Position numbers and translations under genes: made by a program
The notes under the pieces: generated by a model
Told to the model about the DNA's origin: nothing
What the model saw: the letters and a program-made list of their open reading frames with translations, nothing else
Databases searched by the model: none
Shown: positions 36,286 through 45,094 of the stretch, piece after piece
Position numbering within the stretch: position 1 is the first letter of the stretch
Layout: every line of letters starts with the position of its first letter
NCBI RefSeq assembly: GCF_004151235.1
Contig: NZ_JUIV01000001.1
Span: 434,001 to 498,000, forward strand
Direction of reading: 5' to 3'
Length of the DNA stretch: 64,000 bases
Source of the DNA: Flavobacterium anhuiense
Lineage (GTDB): Bacteria > Bacteroidota > Bacteroidia > Flavobacteriales > Flavobacteriaceae

Positions 36286-36581
36286 TGTTCAATTTTTGTT
36301 AAGACAAAGATAATCGAATAATGCAATGATGATTAATTTTTGATTGTTAATCTTGCGTATTTGTTAAAAAAAATATTAAAATTTAATAATTCGGCAACGA
36401 AATAAATTTAAAACCTTAATATGCGCTTTAAGTAAAAAGTTCACTATTTTTAGGTATTTTTGTAAAAGAACGAGTGCTAAAAAATACTCGATTCTTCAAT
36501 ATTAATACTTCATGGATTTTGTTTGAATTCTGAAAATGTCTTTTTACAAATTATAATGCCACAAGAAGATAAAGTTACCAT
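36286..36581. promoter_or_regulatory. Divergent intergenic region (sdaA and antiporter)
   Basis: 296 AT-rich bases between divergent genes. A TATTTTTG -7-like box at 36455-36462 could serve the antiporter gene, though no good -33 is found; a GAGT/ACTC hairpin follows at about 36472-36490. No repeat element or riboswitch recognised. Confidence 0.45.
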
Positions 36582-38729
36582 ATGATAGAATTTTTCAGAC
36601 ATCTATTACAAGAATTCGAATTACCTTTAAGCAACCCCGTATTGATCTTTTCGTTAATACTTTTTATTATTCTGCTTTCGCCGATTTTGCTTAAAAAGAT
36701 TAATATTCCGGGAATTATTGGACTAATTATTTCTGGAGTTATTATCGGTCCGCACGGTTTAAATATTCTGGCAAAAAGCTCTGCAGTCGATCTATTTTCG
36801 ACGATTGGACTTCTTTACATTATGTTTATCGCAGGATTAGAATTGGATATGAATGAGTTTAAAGCCAATCGAAATAAGAGTTTGCTCTTTGGTTTTTTTA
36901 CCTTCATTCTGCCGCTTTCAATTGGTTTTCCAGTTTGTTTTTATTTGCTTCAATACGATTTTAATGCCAGTTTTTTAACTGCGAGCATGTTTGCGACACA
37001 TACTTTGGTTGCGTATCCGATTGTGAGTAAATTGGGAATTGCCAAAAATCAAGCAGTTGCCATTACTGTGGGAGGAACAATTTTGACTGATACAGCTGTT
37101 TTGATTATTTTGGCCGTAATTATGGGAAGTGCTCAAGGAAGCTTAAATCAGGCTTTCTGGATCAAATTGACTATTTCGCTGGCTATTTTTTCAGCCATAA
37201 TGTTTTTGCTTATTCCAAGAATTGCTAAATGGTTTTTCAAAAAATTAGAGAGTGAAAAACATGCGCATTACATCTTTGTGCTTTCTGTGGTTTTCTTTGC
37301 AGCCTTTTTGGCCGAAGTAGCAGGAGTAGAGCCGATTATTGGAGCGTTCGTGGCTGGTTTGGCATTAAATCCTTTAATTCCGCATTCTTCGGCATTAATG
37401 AATAGAATTGAGTTTATTGGAAATTCATTATTCATTCCGTTTTTTCTGATTTCGGTTGGAATGTTGGTTGATGTAAGCGTTATCTTAAGTGGACCAACAG
37501 CTTTAATCGTAGCTGGAACTTTGAGTGTTGTGGCGATATTTGGAAAATGGATTGCTGCATTTTTTACTCAAATTGTCTTTAAATATACCAGAACTGAAAG
37601 ACAGCTTATTTTTGGGTTGAGCAGTGCGCACGCGGCAGCAACTTTAGCCGTGATTTTGGTGGGTTATAAAGCTAAAATTTTAGACGAAAATATCTTAAAC
37701 GGAACCATTATTCTAATCCTGATTACTTGTATTGTGGCTTCGTTTGCAACTGAAAAAGCCGCTAAGAAAATTGCAATCTGCGAAGAAGAGTTTTCTCATG
37801 AAGATGCTGGAAGGGATCAAATTTTAGACGAGCATATTCTGATTCCGCTGGCTAAGACTTCTGCTGCAGCAAGTTTATTGGATTTTGCTCTTTTGATAAA
37901 AGATAAAAAATCGTCTAATCCGATTACTTTATTAACGATTGTTCCTAATAATAATCAGGCAGAAAAAAATATTTTAAAGTACAGAAAAGCGGCCGATAAA
38001 TTTGTTATTCAAGGTTCAGCTTCAGAAGTTAAAATCAATACCATTGCGAGAATTGACCACAATCCTGCGAGCGGAATTGCGAGAACTTCAAAAGAAATTA
38101 TGTCAGATATTGTAATTGTCGGATGGCCGAGAAAAACAGGATTTATCGATAAAATTTTTGGAGAAAATGTAGATTCAATCATCAATAATGTTGATAAGAG
38201 TCTGTTTATCTGTAGATTTCAAAAGAATTTTATCGAAGAAAAAAGATTGGTTTTTATTTGTCCGCCATTTTCTGAAAGAGGCGTCGGTTTTCATTTACTG
38301 CTTCAGAAAATATGCCGTTTATCACAGGAATTGAGTATTCCGATTGTGCTTTATGCTGAATATAAAACTCACGAAACCATTCAGCAGATTGCTAATAATT
38401 TGAAATTAAATGCCAAATTAGGATTTAAGAATGTTTCTGATTGGGAAGATTTTGAAAGTATTTCAGACGAAATAAAACTAACCGATTTAGTCGTTTTCAA
38501 TCTTTCTAGAAAAGGTTCTGTTTCATATCAGTCTATTTTTGATAAACTGCCGCAGAAATTTGAAAAATATTTCAACGACAACAATGTGATTTTAGTTTAT
38601 CCGCAAGACGATAGAAAAGAAAGTTCAATGGATGCTTATGAAGATTTTACATCATCGCCTTTAGCAAAAGGAATTGAAGCCATAGAACAGATCGGACGTG
38701 GCATTGGAAGTATTTTGAAGAAAGGATAA
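36582..38729 (+). CDS. Cation:proton antiporter, CPA2 family, with C-terminal USP-like domain
   Basis: 715 residues. About 12 membrane segments occupy residues 15-400 (Na+/H+ exchanger fold; INIPGIIGLIISGVIIGPHGLN, TIGLLYIMFIAGLELDMNEFK, GGTILTDTAVLIILAVIMG, GVEPIIGAFVAGLALNPL). The cytoplasmic half (about 410-700) looks like two universal-stress-protein-like folds (HILIPLAKTSAAASLLDFALL and ERGVGFHLLLQKICRLSQEL) rather than a TrkA-N/KefB NAD domain. Together this is the KefB/YjbQ-like CPA2 type with a UspA tail. Transports K+ or Na+ against H+; which ion cannot be told. SMI1/KNR4 and glyoxalase genes follow on the same strand. Confidence 0.92.
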   Translation: MIEFFRHLLQEFELPLSNPVLIFSLILFIILLSPILLKKINIPGIIGLIISGVIIGPHGLNILAKSSAVDLFSTIGLLYIMFIAGLELDMNEFKANRNKSLLFGFFTFILPLSIGFPVCFYLLQYDFNASFLTASMFATHTLVAYPIVSKLGIAKNQAVAITVGGTILTDTAVLIILAVIMGSAQGSLNQAFWIKLTISLAIFSAIMFLLIPRIAKWFFKKLESEKHAHYIFVLSVVFFAAFLAEVAGVEPIIGAFVAGLALNPLIPHSSALMNRIEFIGNSLFIPFFLISVGMLVDVSVILSGPTALIVAGTLSVVAIFGKWIAAFFTQIVFKYTRTERQLIFGLSSAHAAATLAVILVGYKAKILDENILNGTIILILITCIVASFATEKAAKKIAICEEEFSHEDAGRDQILDEHILIPLAKTSAAASLLDFALLIKDKKSSNPITLLTIVPNNNQAEKNILKYRKAADKFVIQGSASEVKINTIARIDHNPASGIARTSKEIMSDIVIVGWPRKTGFIDKIFGENVDSIINNVDKSLFICRFQKNFIEEKRLVFICPPFSERGVGFHLLLQKICRLSQELSIPIVLYAEYKTHETIQQIANNLKLNAKLGFKNVSDWEDFESISDEIKLTDLVVFNLSRKGSVSYQSIFDKLPQKFEKYFNDNNVILVYPQDDRKESSMDAYEDFTSSPLAKGIEAIEQIGRGIGSILKKG

Positions 38730-38744
38730 CTCATTTATGGTTTT

Positions 38745-39176
38745 ATGACAGAAGAATTAGAAGAGATTTTTAGGAAGTATGTTTTTCCAAGACGGAATGA
38801 AAATTCTTTGGTAGCAATTGAAGATATTCAGGAGCATTTAAAATTTGATCTTCCAGAAGACTATGTTTATTATGTTGAGAACTACTTAGGAATAGATCAG
38901 TTTATTGGAGTTGAGTTTATAAAACTTTGGAGTCTAGAAGAAATTATCGATGCAAATTTAGAATATCATATTTTTGAAAAACTGCCCCAAACAATCGCTA
39001 TTGGCACAAATGGAAGTGGTGAGTTTATTGGAATTGAATTTGACGATGATAATTCTGTAAAAATTATTCTTTCTCCTTTTATTGATTTGAATTCTAAGTA
39101 TCACGTCGAAATTGGAAAATCATTTACAGATTTTCTTGTTCGACTAGATAAGGGAATTGAATGGTTTCAAGATTAA
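38745..39176 (+). CDS. SMI1/KNR4 family protein
   Basis: 143 residues, a single SUKH-type domain: IEDIQEHLKFDLPEDYVYYVENYLG, then FIGVEFIKLWSLEEIIDAN, and IAIGTNGSGEFIGIEFDDDN, the typical order. Such proteins often act as immunity factors against polymorphic toxins or nucleases in bacteria, but free-standing copies without a toxin are common. No toxin gene is visible here. It begins 16 bases after the antiporter stop and overlaps the next gene frame. Confidence 0.88.
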   Translation: MTEELEEIFRKYVFPRRNENSLVAIEDIQEHLKFDLPEDYVYYVENYLGIDQFIGVEFIKLWSLEEIIDANLEYHIFEKLPQTIAIGTNGSGEFIGIEFDDDNSVKIILSPFIDLNSKYHVEIGKSFTDFLVRLDKGIEWFQD

Positions 39177-39187
39177 AAACAAATGCT

Positions 39188-39550
39188 ATGAATCACAAAA
39201 TAAAATCAATAAGACCTTTTATTGGAGCTAAAAATTTCGAAATTTCAAGAAGCTTTTACTGCGACTTAGGATTTGAAGAAACGGTTTTAGAATCTAATTT
39301 TTCGGTTTTTAAATCTGGAGAAATCGCTTTTTATCTTCAAGATTATTACGATAAAAGCTGGATTGAAAACACTATGGTTTTTGTAGAAGTTGATGATGTT
39401 GAGCGTTATTATCAAGAACTTTTGGTTCTAAATCTTCCTGAAAAATACGAAGGAGCAAAATTAACTCCGATAAAATATTTAGATTGGGGAAGCGAATGTT
39501 TTCTGCACGATCCAGCTGGAGTTTTATGGCATTTTGGGAAGTTCAAATAG
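39188..39550 (+). CDS. Glyoxalase/bleomycin-resistance-like protein
   Basis: About 121 residues from ATG 39188; the frame is also open from ATG 39161, which would overlap the SMI1 gene by 16 bases. A single VOC-fold domain: RPFIGAKNFEISRSFYCDLGFEET, FVEVDDVERYYQEL, and CFLHDPAGVLWHFGKF. The metal ligands typical of glyoxalase I are not complete (no N-terminal His), so it may be a bleomycin-resistance-type binding protein rather than an enzyme. The ligand is unknown. Confidence 0.85.
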   Translation: MNHKIKSIRPFIGAKNFEISRSFYCDLGFEETVLESNFSVFKSGEIAFYLQDYYDKSWIENTMVFVEVDDVERYYQELLVLNLPEKYEGAKLTPIKYLDWGSECFLHDPAGVLWHFGKFK

Positions 39551-39558
39551 GCAATATT

Positions 39559-39655
39559 TTTTGCCACGAATTGCACGAATTTCCACCAATTAGTATTCAA
39601 AATTATAGAGTAGATAAATTCGCGTAAATTTGTGAAATTAGTGGCAAGCAAAAAA
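39559..39655. repeat. Inverted repeat, GCCACGAATTGCAC family
   Basis: TTTTTTGCCACGAATTGCAC at the left and a complementary AATTAGTGGCAAGCAAAAAA at the right enclose further complementary AATTTCCAC/GTAAATT segments. It sits between the convergent glyoxalase and 2H phosphoesterase genes and could terminate both. Confidence 0.75.
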
Positions 39656-39657
39656 AA

Positions 39658-40341
39658 TCATCTCAATCCAAAATCACCCAAAACACGCGTTGAGCTTTTT
39701 CTTTGATACCAGTCATTATAAACCAATTCTAAATTTTTAACTTCAAATTCTCCAAAATCATAATCGCGGAAATTTTCTGCAATTTCAATCAGCTTTTTCG
39801 GATTTTGAAGTTTTTCTTGAAAACGCATTATAGTAGAATGTGCTGTTGAAATTTCATATCTGCTGTCTATAGATTGCTGTAATCCTGAATTTTTGAAATT
39901 TTCACGAAGTCTATTTCTAAGATTATTCAACGTTTCGTCACTTGGGAACCCCTGAATCATAATTGCCGATGGAGAAGCGGTTATGCCTTTGTAATGGATT
40001 CTGATTTTATCCACTTCAACAAGACTTCTGCAGATGATTTCAATATATTCGTTGGGAGAAATCTGATTCAAACTAAAGTTTTCTGAACAAGAAATAATAG
40101 ACATTACAGTAATATGGATATCTGAATCTGGATAAAAATACTGCTCTGGTTCAGCTTTTTTAAGTTCGTTGATAAAAGTCTCTATATTGGCTTTAATTTC
40201 GTCATTTGGACGAATAAGCAACGTGATTCCAAAACGAGAATCGGATTCGTTTTTAAGTTCAGAATCGATAGAGTACTTTCCTGCCGAAATGATTTCAGAA
40301 GATGTTTTATAAAGCTGATTGTAGTGTTCGGTTAAATTCAT
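39658..40341 (-). CDS. 2H phosphoesterase-like protein
   Basis: 227 residues. Two HxT/S-type motifs are visible: DIHITVMSI at about residue 100 and TAHSTIMRFQ at about residue 170, the pattern of 2H phosphoesterases (LigT/2'-5' RNA ligase-like). These proteins hydrolyse or ligate cyclic 2',3'-phosphates or related bonds; the natural substrate of this branch is not known. No signal peptide. Its 3' end nearly meets the repeat at 39559-39655. Confidence 0.75.
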   Translation of the reverse strand: MNLTEHYNQLYKTSSEIISAGKYSIDSELKNESDSRFGITLLIRPNDEIKANIETFINELKKAEPEQYFYPDSDIHITVMSIISCSENFSLNQISPNEYIEIICRSLVEVDKIRIHYKGITASPSAIMIQGFPSDETLNNLRNRLRENFKNSGLQQSIDSRYEISTAHSTIMRFQEKLQNPKKLIEIAENFRDYDFGEFEVKNLELVYNDWYQRKSSTRVLGDFGLR

Positions 40342-40350
40342 TTATGTAGG

Positions 40351-41250
40351 TTATTCTGCTTCAAAAATAGATTTTAAAAGCTTTTGTAAATCATGTTTAT
40401 TGTTTTCTCCGCCACCTTTCCATTTTCCGATAATAATACCATTTTTATCAATAAGAACCTTGTGAGGGATTCCGCTAACGAAATAATCGGTATCTATAGA
40501 ACTGTTATTTTCTAAAATTGAAATGTGTTTCCAAGATTCGATTTTATCTTTTATAATGGCCTTTTTCCAAGCATCTGATTTTTCATCTTTTGTAATGCTT
40601 ATAATTTCAAGACCTAGTGAATTATATTTTTTGTATAACTCTCTAATATACGGTAATTCTTCGCGGCAAGGAGCACACCAGCTCGCCCAGAAATCAATTA
40701 AAACATATCGTTTGTTTTTAAAATCGGCAAGCGAAATGGTTTTATTATCAATGTCTTTCAGATTAAAGTAGGGAGCAGGGCTTCCAACTTTGCTTTGTTT
40801 AAAATATTTTAGTTTCTCGGACATTTCTTGCCCTTTTTCAGAATTCCTTATTTCGGGCGTAAAATTTTCAAAAACTTCTACGAAAGTGTCATAAAAATTC
40901 ATTCCAATAAAACGACTAACATGAATTCGTATAAGTTGTAAAGCACGGTATGAATTAGGATGATTTTTAGCAAAAGCAAAATCAAGTTTTAATTCTTCAA
41001 TATCATTTTGATCCTTTGCATTTTCCAATTCATCTAAACGAAGGCTTAATTGATTTTTAATAATAGAGTCTTTTTCAATTTCAAATTTTGAATAAAGACC
41101 TTTTTGTAGTGTTACGATTGAATCGCGAACTTTTTTTGTGGGCTTGTGAAGTTCTAAGATTTCTTTTTCAATTGCAGCTTCGTCTTGAGCAAAACCCAAA
41201 TAGCTTATAAAAAAGCTAAATAGTAAAAAAAGAATGTTTATTTTTTTCAT
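40351..41250 (-). CDS. TlpA-family thiol:disulfide oxidoreductase
   Basis: 299 residues. N-terminal signal sequence (INILFLLFSFFISYLGFAQ), a helical region of about 140 residues, then a thioredoxin fold with the redox CxxC in FWASWCAPCREELPYIREL (about residue 190) and the cis-proline region GIPHKVLIDKNGIIIGKWKG. Exported; likely keeps periplasmic cysteines reduced or supports cytochrome maturation, as in related TlpA/ResA proteins. The gene starts 9 bases from the 2H phosphoesterase gene on the same strand, so both may be cotranscribed. Confidence 0.92.
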   Translation of the reverse strand: MKKINILFLLFSFFISYLGFAQDEAAIEKEILELHKPTKKVRDSIVTLQKGLYSKFEIEKDSIIKNQLSLRLDELENAKDQNDIEELKLDFAFAKNHPNSYRALQLIRIHVSRFIGMNFYDTFVEVFENFTPEIRNSEKGQEMSEKLKYFKQSKVGSPAPYFNLKDIDNKTISLADFKNKRYVLIDFWASWCAPCREELPYIRELYKKYNSLGLEIISITKDEKSDAWKKAIIKDKIESWKHISILENNSSIDTDYFVSGIPHKVLIDKNGIIIGKWKGGGENNKHDLQKLLKSIFEAE

Positions 41251-41292
41251 TAAATAAGGCTTTGTAAATGATAAGAAAATAGAATCTAATAA

Positions 41293-41661
41293 TTATTTCT
41301 CTTTTGCTTTTTCAAGATTTTCTTTTACCCTAAACTTAACAATTTTGGTAATTAAATCGTAAGGCATTGGATCTTTCAAAGGAAATTGAACAGAGCCTTT
41401 CCCTGATTTATATTTTGAAAGTTCTGTAGCAAAAGCTTCATGTCCGCTTGGCAAAGCATAAAGTCCGATATGATTTTTAAAAGCTGCAAAATAAACTACA
41501 ATTCCGTTCTGCTCAAAAGCAGGCATCGAATAACTGATTTTCTCTTTAGCGTCAGGCGCCGCTTTCTGAATCGTCATACGAACTTTTTCTAGAACTTCCT
41601 GAACATCATTCGGAAATCCGCCAATGTATTCGTCTATATTTTCGGGTTTCTTTACTTCCAT
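41293..41661 (-). CDS. DUF1801 domain protein (YdhG-like)
   Basis: 122 residues, a single DUF1801 domain (IDEYIGGFPNDVQEVLEKVRMTI to KISYSMPAFEQNGIVVYFAAFKNHIGLYALPSG). The fold resembles frataxin-like iron-binding proteins (Fra-type), but the function of most members is unknown. One of three DUF1801 genes in the window, with 46200-46622 and 52828-53226; they are diverged. Confidence 0.9.
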   Translation of the reverse strand: MEVKKPENIDEYIGGFPNDVQEVLEKVRMTIQKAAPDAKEKISYSMPAFEQNGIVVYFAAFKNHIGLYALPSGHEAFATELSKYKSGKGSVQFPLKDPMPYDLITKIVKFRVKENLEKAKEK

Positions 41662-41696
41662 AGTTTTTTTGTTTGCTTCGCCAATTCGGCTAAAGC

Positions 41697-41925
41697 CTCG
41701 TGTCAGGTTTCACGTTTCAAGTTGACTTTCTTTGCGGTTAAATTTTTACCGCGAAGACTAAGCAAAATCTATATTTTAAGTTCGTAAAGCATAGTCTATA
41801 AAAACTTTGTCAAGACAAAGCTTTGTGAACTTTTTCATTTTAAATGACTCTCAAAAAAACTTAGCGTTCTTTACGTAAATCTTTGCGTGCTTTGTGGTAA
41901 AAAAAGACTTTGCGGTTCAATAAGA
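41697..41925. repeat. Degenerate intergenic repeats
   Basis: Several short TTTGCG-GGTTAAA, TTACCGCGAAG and CTTTGCG motif copies of the CGCAAAGT family, partly complementary to one another, over about 230 bases. No gene. Confidence 0.5.
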
Positions 41926-42393
41926 TTAAGCAAGTCCTTTCGGAAAACGATCCAAAACCAGATTCAATCTTAAATTATGTTCTAAATAAGCTTTTGCTCC
42001 AGCTAAAACCAAAGTAAAGCCTTCAGTTGAGTTGCGAACCTGATCGATTATTTTATCTGTATCACCATGAAAACCAGAATTAGTAATACTAACAAAAGTT
42101 TCATTTTCGTTTAACGGACTAAAAACCCATTCGACCAATGTAATTTCGTCAGGATTTCCCCATTCGATTACAATTTTTTTATTTTCTTGAATGACAAGTG
42201 TCGTAACAGAAAGAGAGAAACCATACATTTCCCAAGTCCATTCGGTTTTTTGGTTTTCTTCTAATTTTCCTGATCCTTTTGTAAACCAAAATTTACTTGT
42301 GATCTGCGGATCAATAAAAGCCTGAAAAACTTCTGAAACAGGTTTTCTAATCAGCATTTCGGCCTTTGCATATTTGTTGTTTTCTGTTTTCAT
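41926..42393 (-). CDS. SRPBCC (AHSA1-like) protein
   Basis: 155 residues, a single START-like domain: AEMLIRKPVSEVFQAFIDPQITSKFW, SGKLEENQKTEWTWEMYG, IVIEWGNPDEITLVEWVFSP and GFTLVLAGAKAYLEHNL. The fold binds hydrophobic ligands or acts as an Hsp90-activator-like module; the ligand is unknown. A second, unrelated copy is at 48898. Monocistronic. Confidence 0.9.
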   Translation of the reverse strand: MKTENNKYAKAEMLIRKPVSEVFQAFIDPQITSKFWFTKGSGKLEENQKTEWTWEMYGFSLSVTTLVIQENKKIVIEWGNPDEITLVEWVFSPLNENETFVSITNSGFHGDTDKIIDQVRNSTEGFTLVLAGAKAYLEHNLRLNLVLDRFPKGLA

Positions 42394-42517
42394 TTTTTTT
42401 GAGGTTAGAAGTTGTTTGTTAAAGTTAGAAGGAAATGTAAATATAACTCTAAATTTTTTACTTCTAACTCTTCATTTTCAATTCATAACGAATGATTTTG
42501 AATTTATAATTCAGAAT

Positions 42518-43099
42518 TTACAACTCTTCTTTATTAATCCATTTTACAACAGTTGGCGCGATATAGTTTTTCATTTTATACAGAAGATCTTCAATAGTTT
42601 CACCAACGATTAACATTTGTTGGTATTCACTTTTTAAGAAACCTTTTTCAACCATAATTTTAGTTAGTTGGATTAAAGAATCGTAAAAGCCGTTTATGTT
42701 AAGAATTGCAATAGGTTTCTTATGTAGACCCAATTGTTCCCAAGTCAGCATTTCAAAAAGTTCTTCTAAAGTTCCAAAACTTCCTGGTAACGCAATTACG
42801 CCATCACATAATTCATTCATTTTAGTTTTTCTTTCGTGCATACTTTCTACCAAAATCAATTCGGTTAAACCTAAATGCGCAATTTCTTTTGATCTCAGAA
42901 AGTTTGGAAGAACGCCAATTACTTTTCCTCCAGCATTTAAAGCTCCGTCTGCAACAGCGCCCATTAAACCTACATTTGCACCGCCGTAAACTAATTCTAT
43001 ATTTTGCTCAGCTAAAGTTTTTCCAACTAGACCCGCTTGTTCTTCGTAAATTTTTTCCGTACCAAAACTTGAAGCACAGAATACTGTTATTCTTTTCAT
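42518..43099 (-). CDS. LOG family protein (TIGR00730-type)
   Basis: 193 residues. A Rossmann-like LOG domain: FCASSFGTEKIYEEQA, VYGGANVGLMGAVADGALNAG, SMHERKTKMNELCDGVIALPGSFGTLEELFEMLTWEQLG. The catalytic PGGxGTxxE is here PGSFGTLEE with the second Gly as Ser; the E that acts on nucleotides is kept. LOG proteins release bases from nucleoside 5'-monophosphates and are often called cytokinin-activating or lysine-decarboxylase-like; the bacterial role is unclear. Confidence 0.9.
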   Translation of the reverse strand: MKRITVFCASSFGTEKIYEEQAGLVGKTLAEQNIELVYGGANVGLMGAVADGALNAGGKVIGVLPNFLRSKEIAHLGLTELILVESMHERKTKMNELCDGVIALPGSFGTLEELFEMLTWEQLGLHKKPIAILNINGFYDSLIQLTKIMVEKGFLKSEYQQMLIVGETIEDLLYKMKNYIAPTVVKWINKEEL

Positions 43100-43188
43100 T
43101 GTTTTATTTTTTTAAGAAGGGAAAGATGAAAGAAGCAAGACGATGTATTAAATTCAATATCTTTTCTCTTGCCTCTTTCTTCTTTCAT

Positions 43189-43716
43189 TTATTCTTTTTT
43201 CTTCAACTCATATTCAAAATAAGGCACTTCTGCACCATTAATAATAAATGTCAGTTCATTGATTTTTTCTGCTCCAAGTTTTAAAACGGCTTTTTGAGAA
43301 CGAAAGTTTTCTGCTCCGATGTGAAAAAGTACCGAATCAACATACTGAAATGCATAATCGATCATTAATTTTTTGTTTGATTTATTGTATGGGCCGCCCC
43401 AATATTTTCTTGTAATAAAAGTGTAACCAATTCCCACATTCGATTTTTCGGGATTGTAATCGTAAAAACTCGTTGTTCCCATAATTTCGCCAGTTTGTTT
43501 ATCGAGAATTAAGAACGGACTTTTTGTAATTATAATATCAAAAAAAGTTTTAAAACCTTCTTTTGTGTATCGATCCTTAGCTGGATTTTGTTCCCAAATC
43601 AAAGGGTCGGAAGCGACTTCAAATAATGCTTCAAAATGTTTTTCTTCTAGCGGAATTAACTTTGTAATTTCGTTTTCTAAGAAATCGGGCTGTAAATTGA
43701 AGTTTGATATTTGCAT
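43189..43716 (-). CDS. GNAT-family N-acetyltransferase (RimJ/RimL-like)
   Basis: 175 residues. KLIPLEEKHFEALFEVASDP, a central beta-strand region (GEIMGTTSFYDYNPEKSNVGIGYTFITRKYWGG with the acetyl-CoA-binding turn following) and SVLFHIGAENFRSQKAVLKLGAEK, the RimJ/RimL-like pattern. Substrate unknown. It lies 89 bases from the LOG gene on the same strand. Confidence 0.9.
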   Translation of the reverse strand: MQISNFNLQPDFLENEITKLIPLEEKHFEALFEVASDPLIWEQNPAKDRYTKEGFKTFFDIIITKSPFLILDKQTGEIMGTTSFYDYNPEKSNVGIGYTFITRKYWGGPYNKSNKKLMIDYAFQYVDSVLFHIGAENFRSQKAVLKLGAEKINELTFIINGAEVPYFEYELKKKE

Positions 43717-43821
43717 TTTATGGTTTGCTTTTTTAGGATGATTAATTCTGTTTATGTTGCAAAAGTAAGAATAGTATTGTTATTTAATAGTGTGTTTGCC
43801 TAAAAAATTCTTAGACAAATA

Positions 43822-44946
43822 TCAAATACACTTAATATGTACACAAGAGACATTTTCCATTTTAACCTGTTTTCCTACTTTTTTAAGTAATCCAGTTTTA
43901 AAATCTCTTTTAAAAACCACAACATTCCCAGTTTGTACATTTGATGCAACTAAAAATTTCCCGCTTTCGTCAATGGCAAAAATTCGTGGATGTTTTCCTA
44001 AAGTTGACTGATAACCAATGTTTTTCAAGAGCCCTTTTTCATCAATAGAGAAAATGGCAATATTGTTTTCTTTGCCGCGATTTGTTGCATAAAGAAATTT
44101 ACCGTCAGGAGAAATGTGGATGTCAGAACTTTCAAAACCTTCTTTTATTTTTTCTGGATGTGTGGCAATGCGCTGAATTTTGTTTAAAATGCCATTTTCA
44201 TAATTATAAACGCTTATCTGTCCGGCCATTTCTTCAATGCAATATCCCCATTTTTGATTGGGATGAAAGGTAAAATGTCTTGGTCCAGCTTCTAAATCGG
44301 TTTTTGTAAATGGATTTTTAGTTTCCACTAAAGGCTTTTTCTGATTTTCATCAAAAGCATAACAGCGAATTTTATCGGCACCTAAATCGGGCAAAAACAA
44401 ATAATCGCACTTTGGAGAAAATACAGCTGAGTGTACGTGAGATCTAGTTTGTCTATCTTTATTTACGCTTCCATCCATATATTGAAAATTCTGTGCAATC
44501 GAATCGATTTTACCGTTTTCCAGAAGTGGATATACCGAAACGCTGCCTTCTGTATAATTGGCGTTAGCAAGCCATTTCCCGTTTTTATGAACGCTGACAT
44601 ATACGGGATTTTCACCACCGCTTCTTTGGCTGTTTAAAAAAGTTAAAGTTTTTGCTGACGGATTAAATTCAAAACTGCTTACGCTTCCTGCATTTGGAGT
44701 TTTGGTATCAGTACAGGCATAAATATATTTTCCGTTTGGAGAAATGGTTAAATAAGACGGATTTACAATGTTTTTGACCGAAGTAAATCTGGTTAGTTTT
44801 CCACTCAATGTGTCCAATTGGTAAACCTGAATTGCTTCTGCCGATTTATCACGATTATAAGAGCCTAAAAAGACATAGGTATTTTGAGAAAAAATGTTGG
44901 TTGTTACGAGAAATAAAAGTGCTAAAAAAAATGTTTTGCTTTTCAC
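43822..44946 (-). CDS. Lactonase family protein (6-phosphogluconolactonase-type beta-propeller)
   Basis: 374 residues. Signal peptide at 1-20 (KTFFLALLFLVTTNIFS); then a seven-bladed propeller of the YbhE/lactonase type with repeated blades (LTISPNGKYIYACTDT, VSVHKNGKWLANANYTEGSVSVYPL, SAVFSPKCDYLFLPDLGADKIRC, FTFHPNQKWGYCIEEMAGQISVYNY, IHISPDGKFLYATNRG). The export signal suggests a periplasmic sugar lactone or similar substrate rather than a pentose phosphate pathway role. Confidence 0.88.
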   Translation of the reverse strand: MKSKTFFLALLFLVTTNIFSQNTYVFLGSYNRDKSAEAIQVYQLDTLSGKLTRFTSVKNIVNPSYLTISPNGKYIYACTDTKTPNAGSVSSFEFNPSAKTLTFLNSQRSGGENPVYVSVHKNGKWLANANYTEGSVSVYPLLENGKIDSIAQNFQYMDGSVNKDRQTRSHVHSAVFSPKCDYLFLPDLGADKIRCYAFDENQKKPLVETKNPFTKTDLEAGPRHFTFHPNQKWGYCIEEMAGQISVYNYENGILNKIQRIATHPEKIKEGFESSDIHISPDGKFLYATNRGKENNIAIFSIDEKGLLKNIGYQSTLGKHPRIFAIDESGKFLVASNVQTGNVVVFKRDFKTGLLKKVGKQVKMENVSCVHIKCI

Positions 44947-44994
44947 GGTTTTTAAGTTTGTTTCAAGTTTCAGGTTTCAAGTTTTGCCTACATT

Positions 44995-45090
44995 GTCAGG
45001 CTGAGCGAAGTCGAAGTCTTAGTACTAATTGGACGCCCTTCGACTCCGCTCAGGGTGACATAGCAATTAACAATTAACAATTAACAATTC
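44995..45090. repeat. Inverted repeat, CTTCGACTCCGCTCAG family, with short tandem repeats
   Basis: Arms 44995-45016 and 45038-45059 (GTCAGGCTGAGCGAAGTCGA and complementary CTTCGACTCCGCTCAGGG). Three tandem CAATTAA units follow at 45064-45084. Confidence 0.8.
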
Positions 45091-45094
45091 ATAA

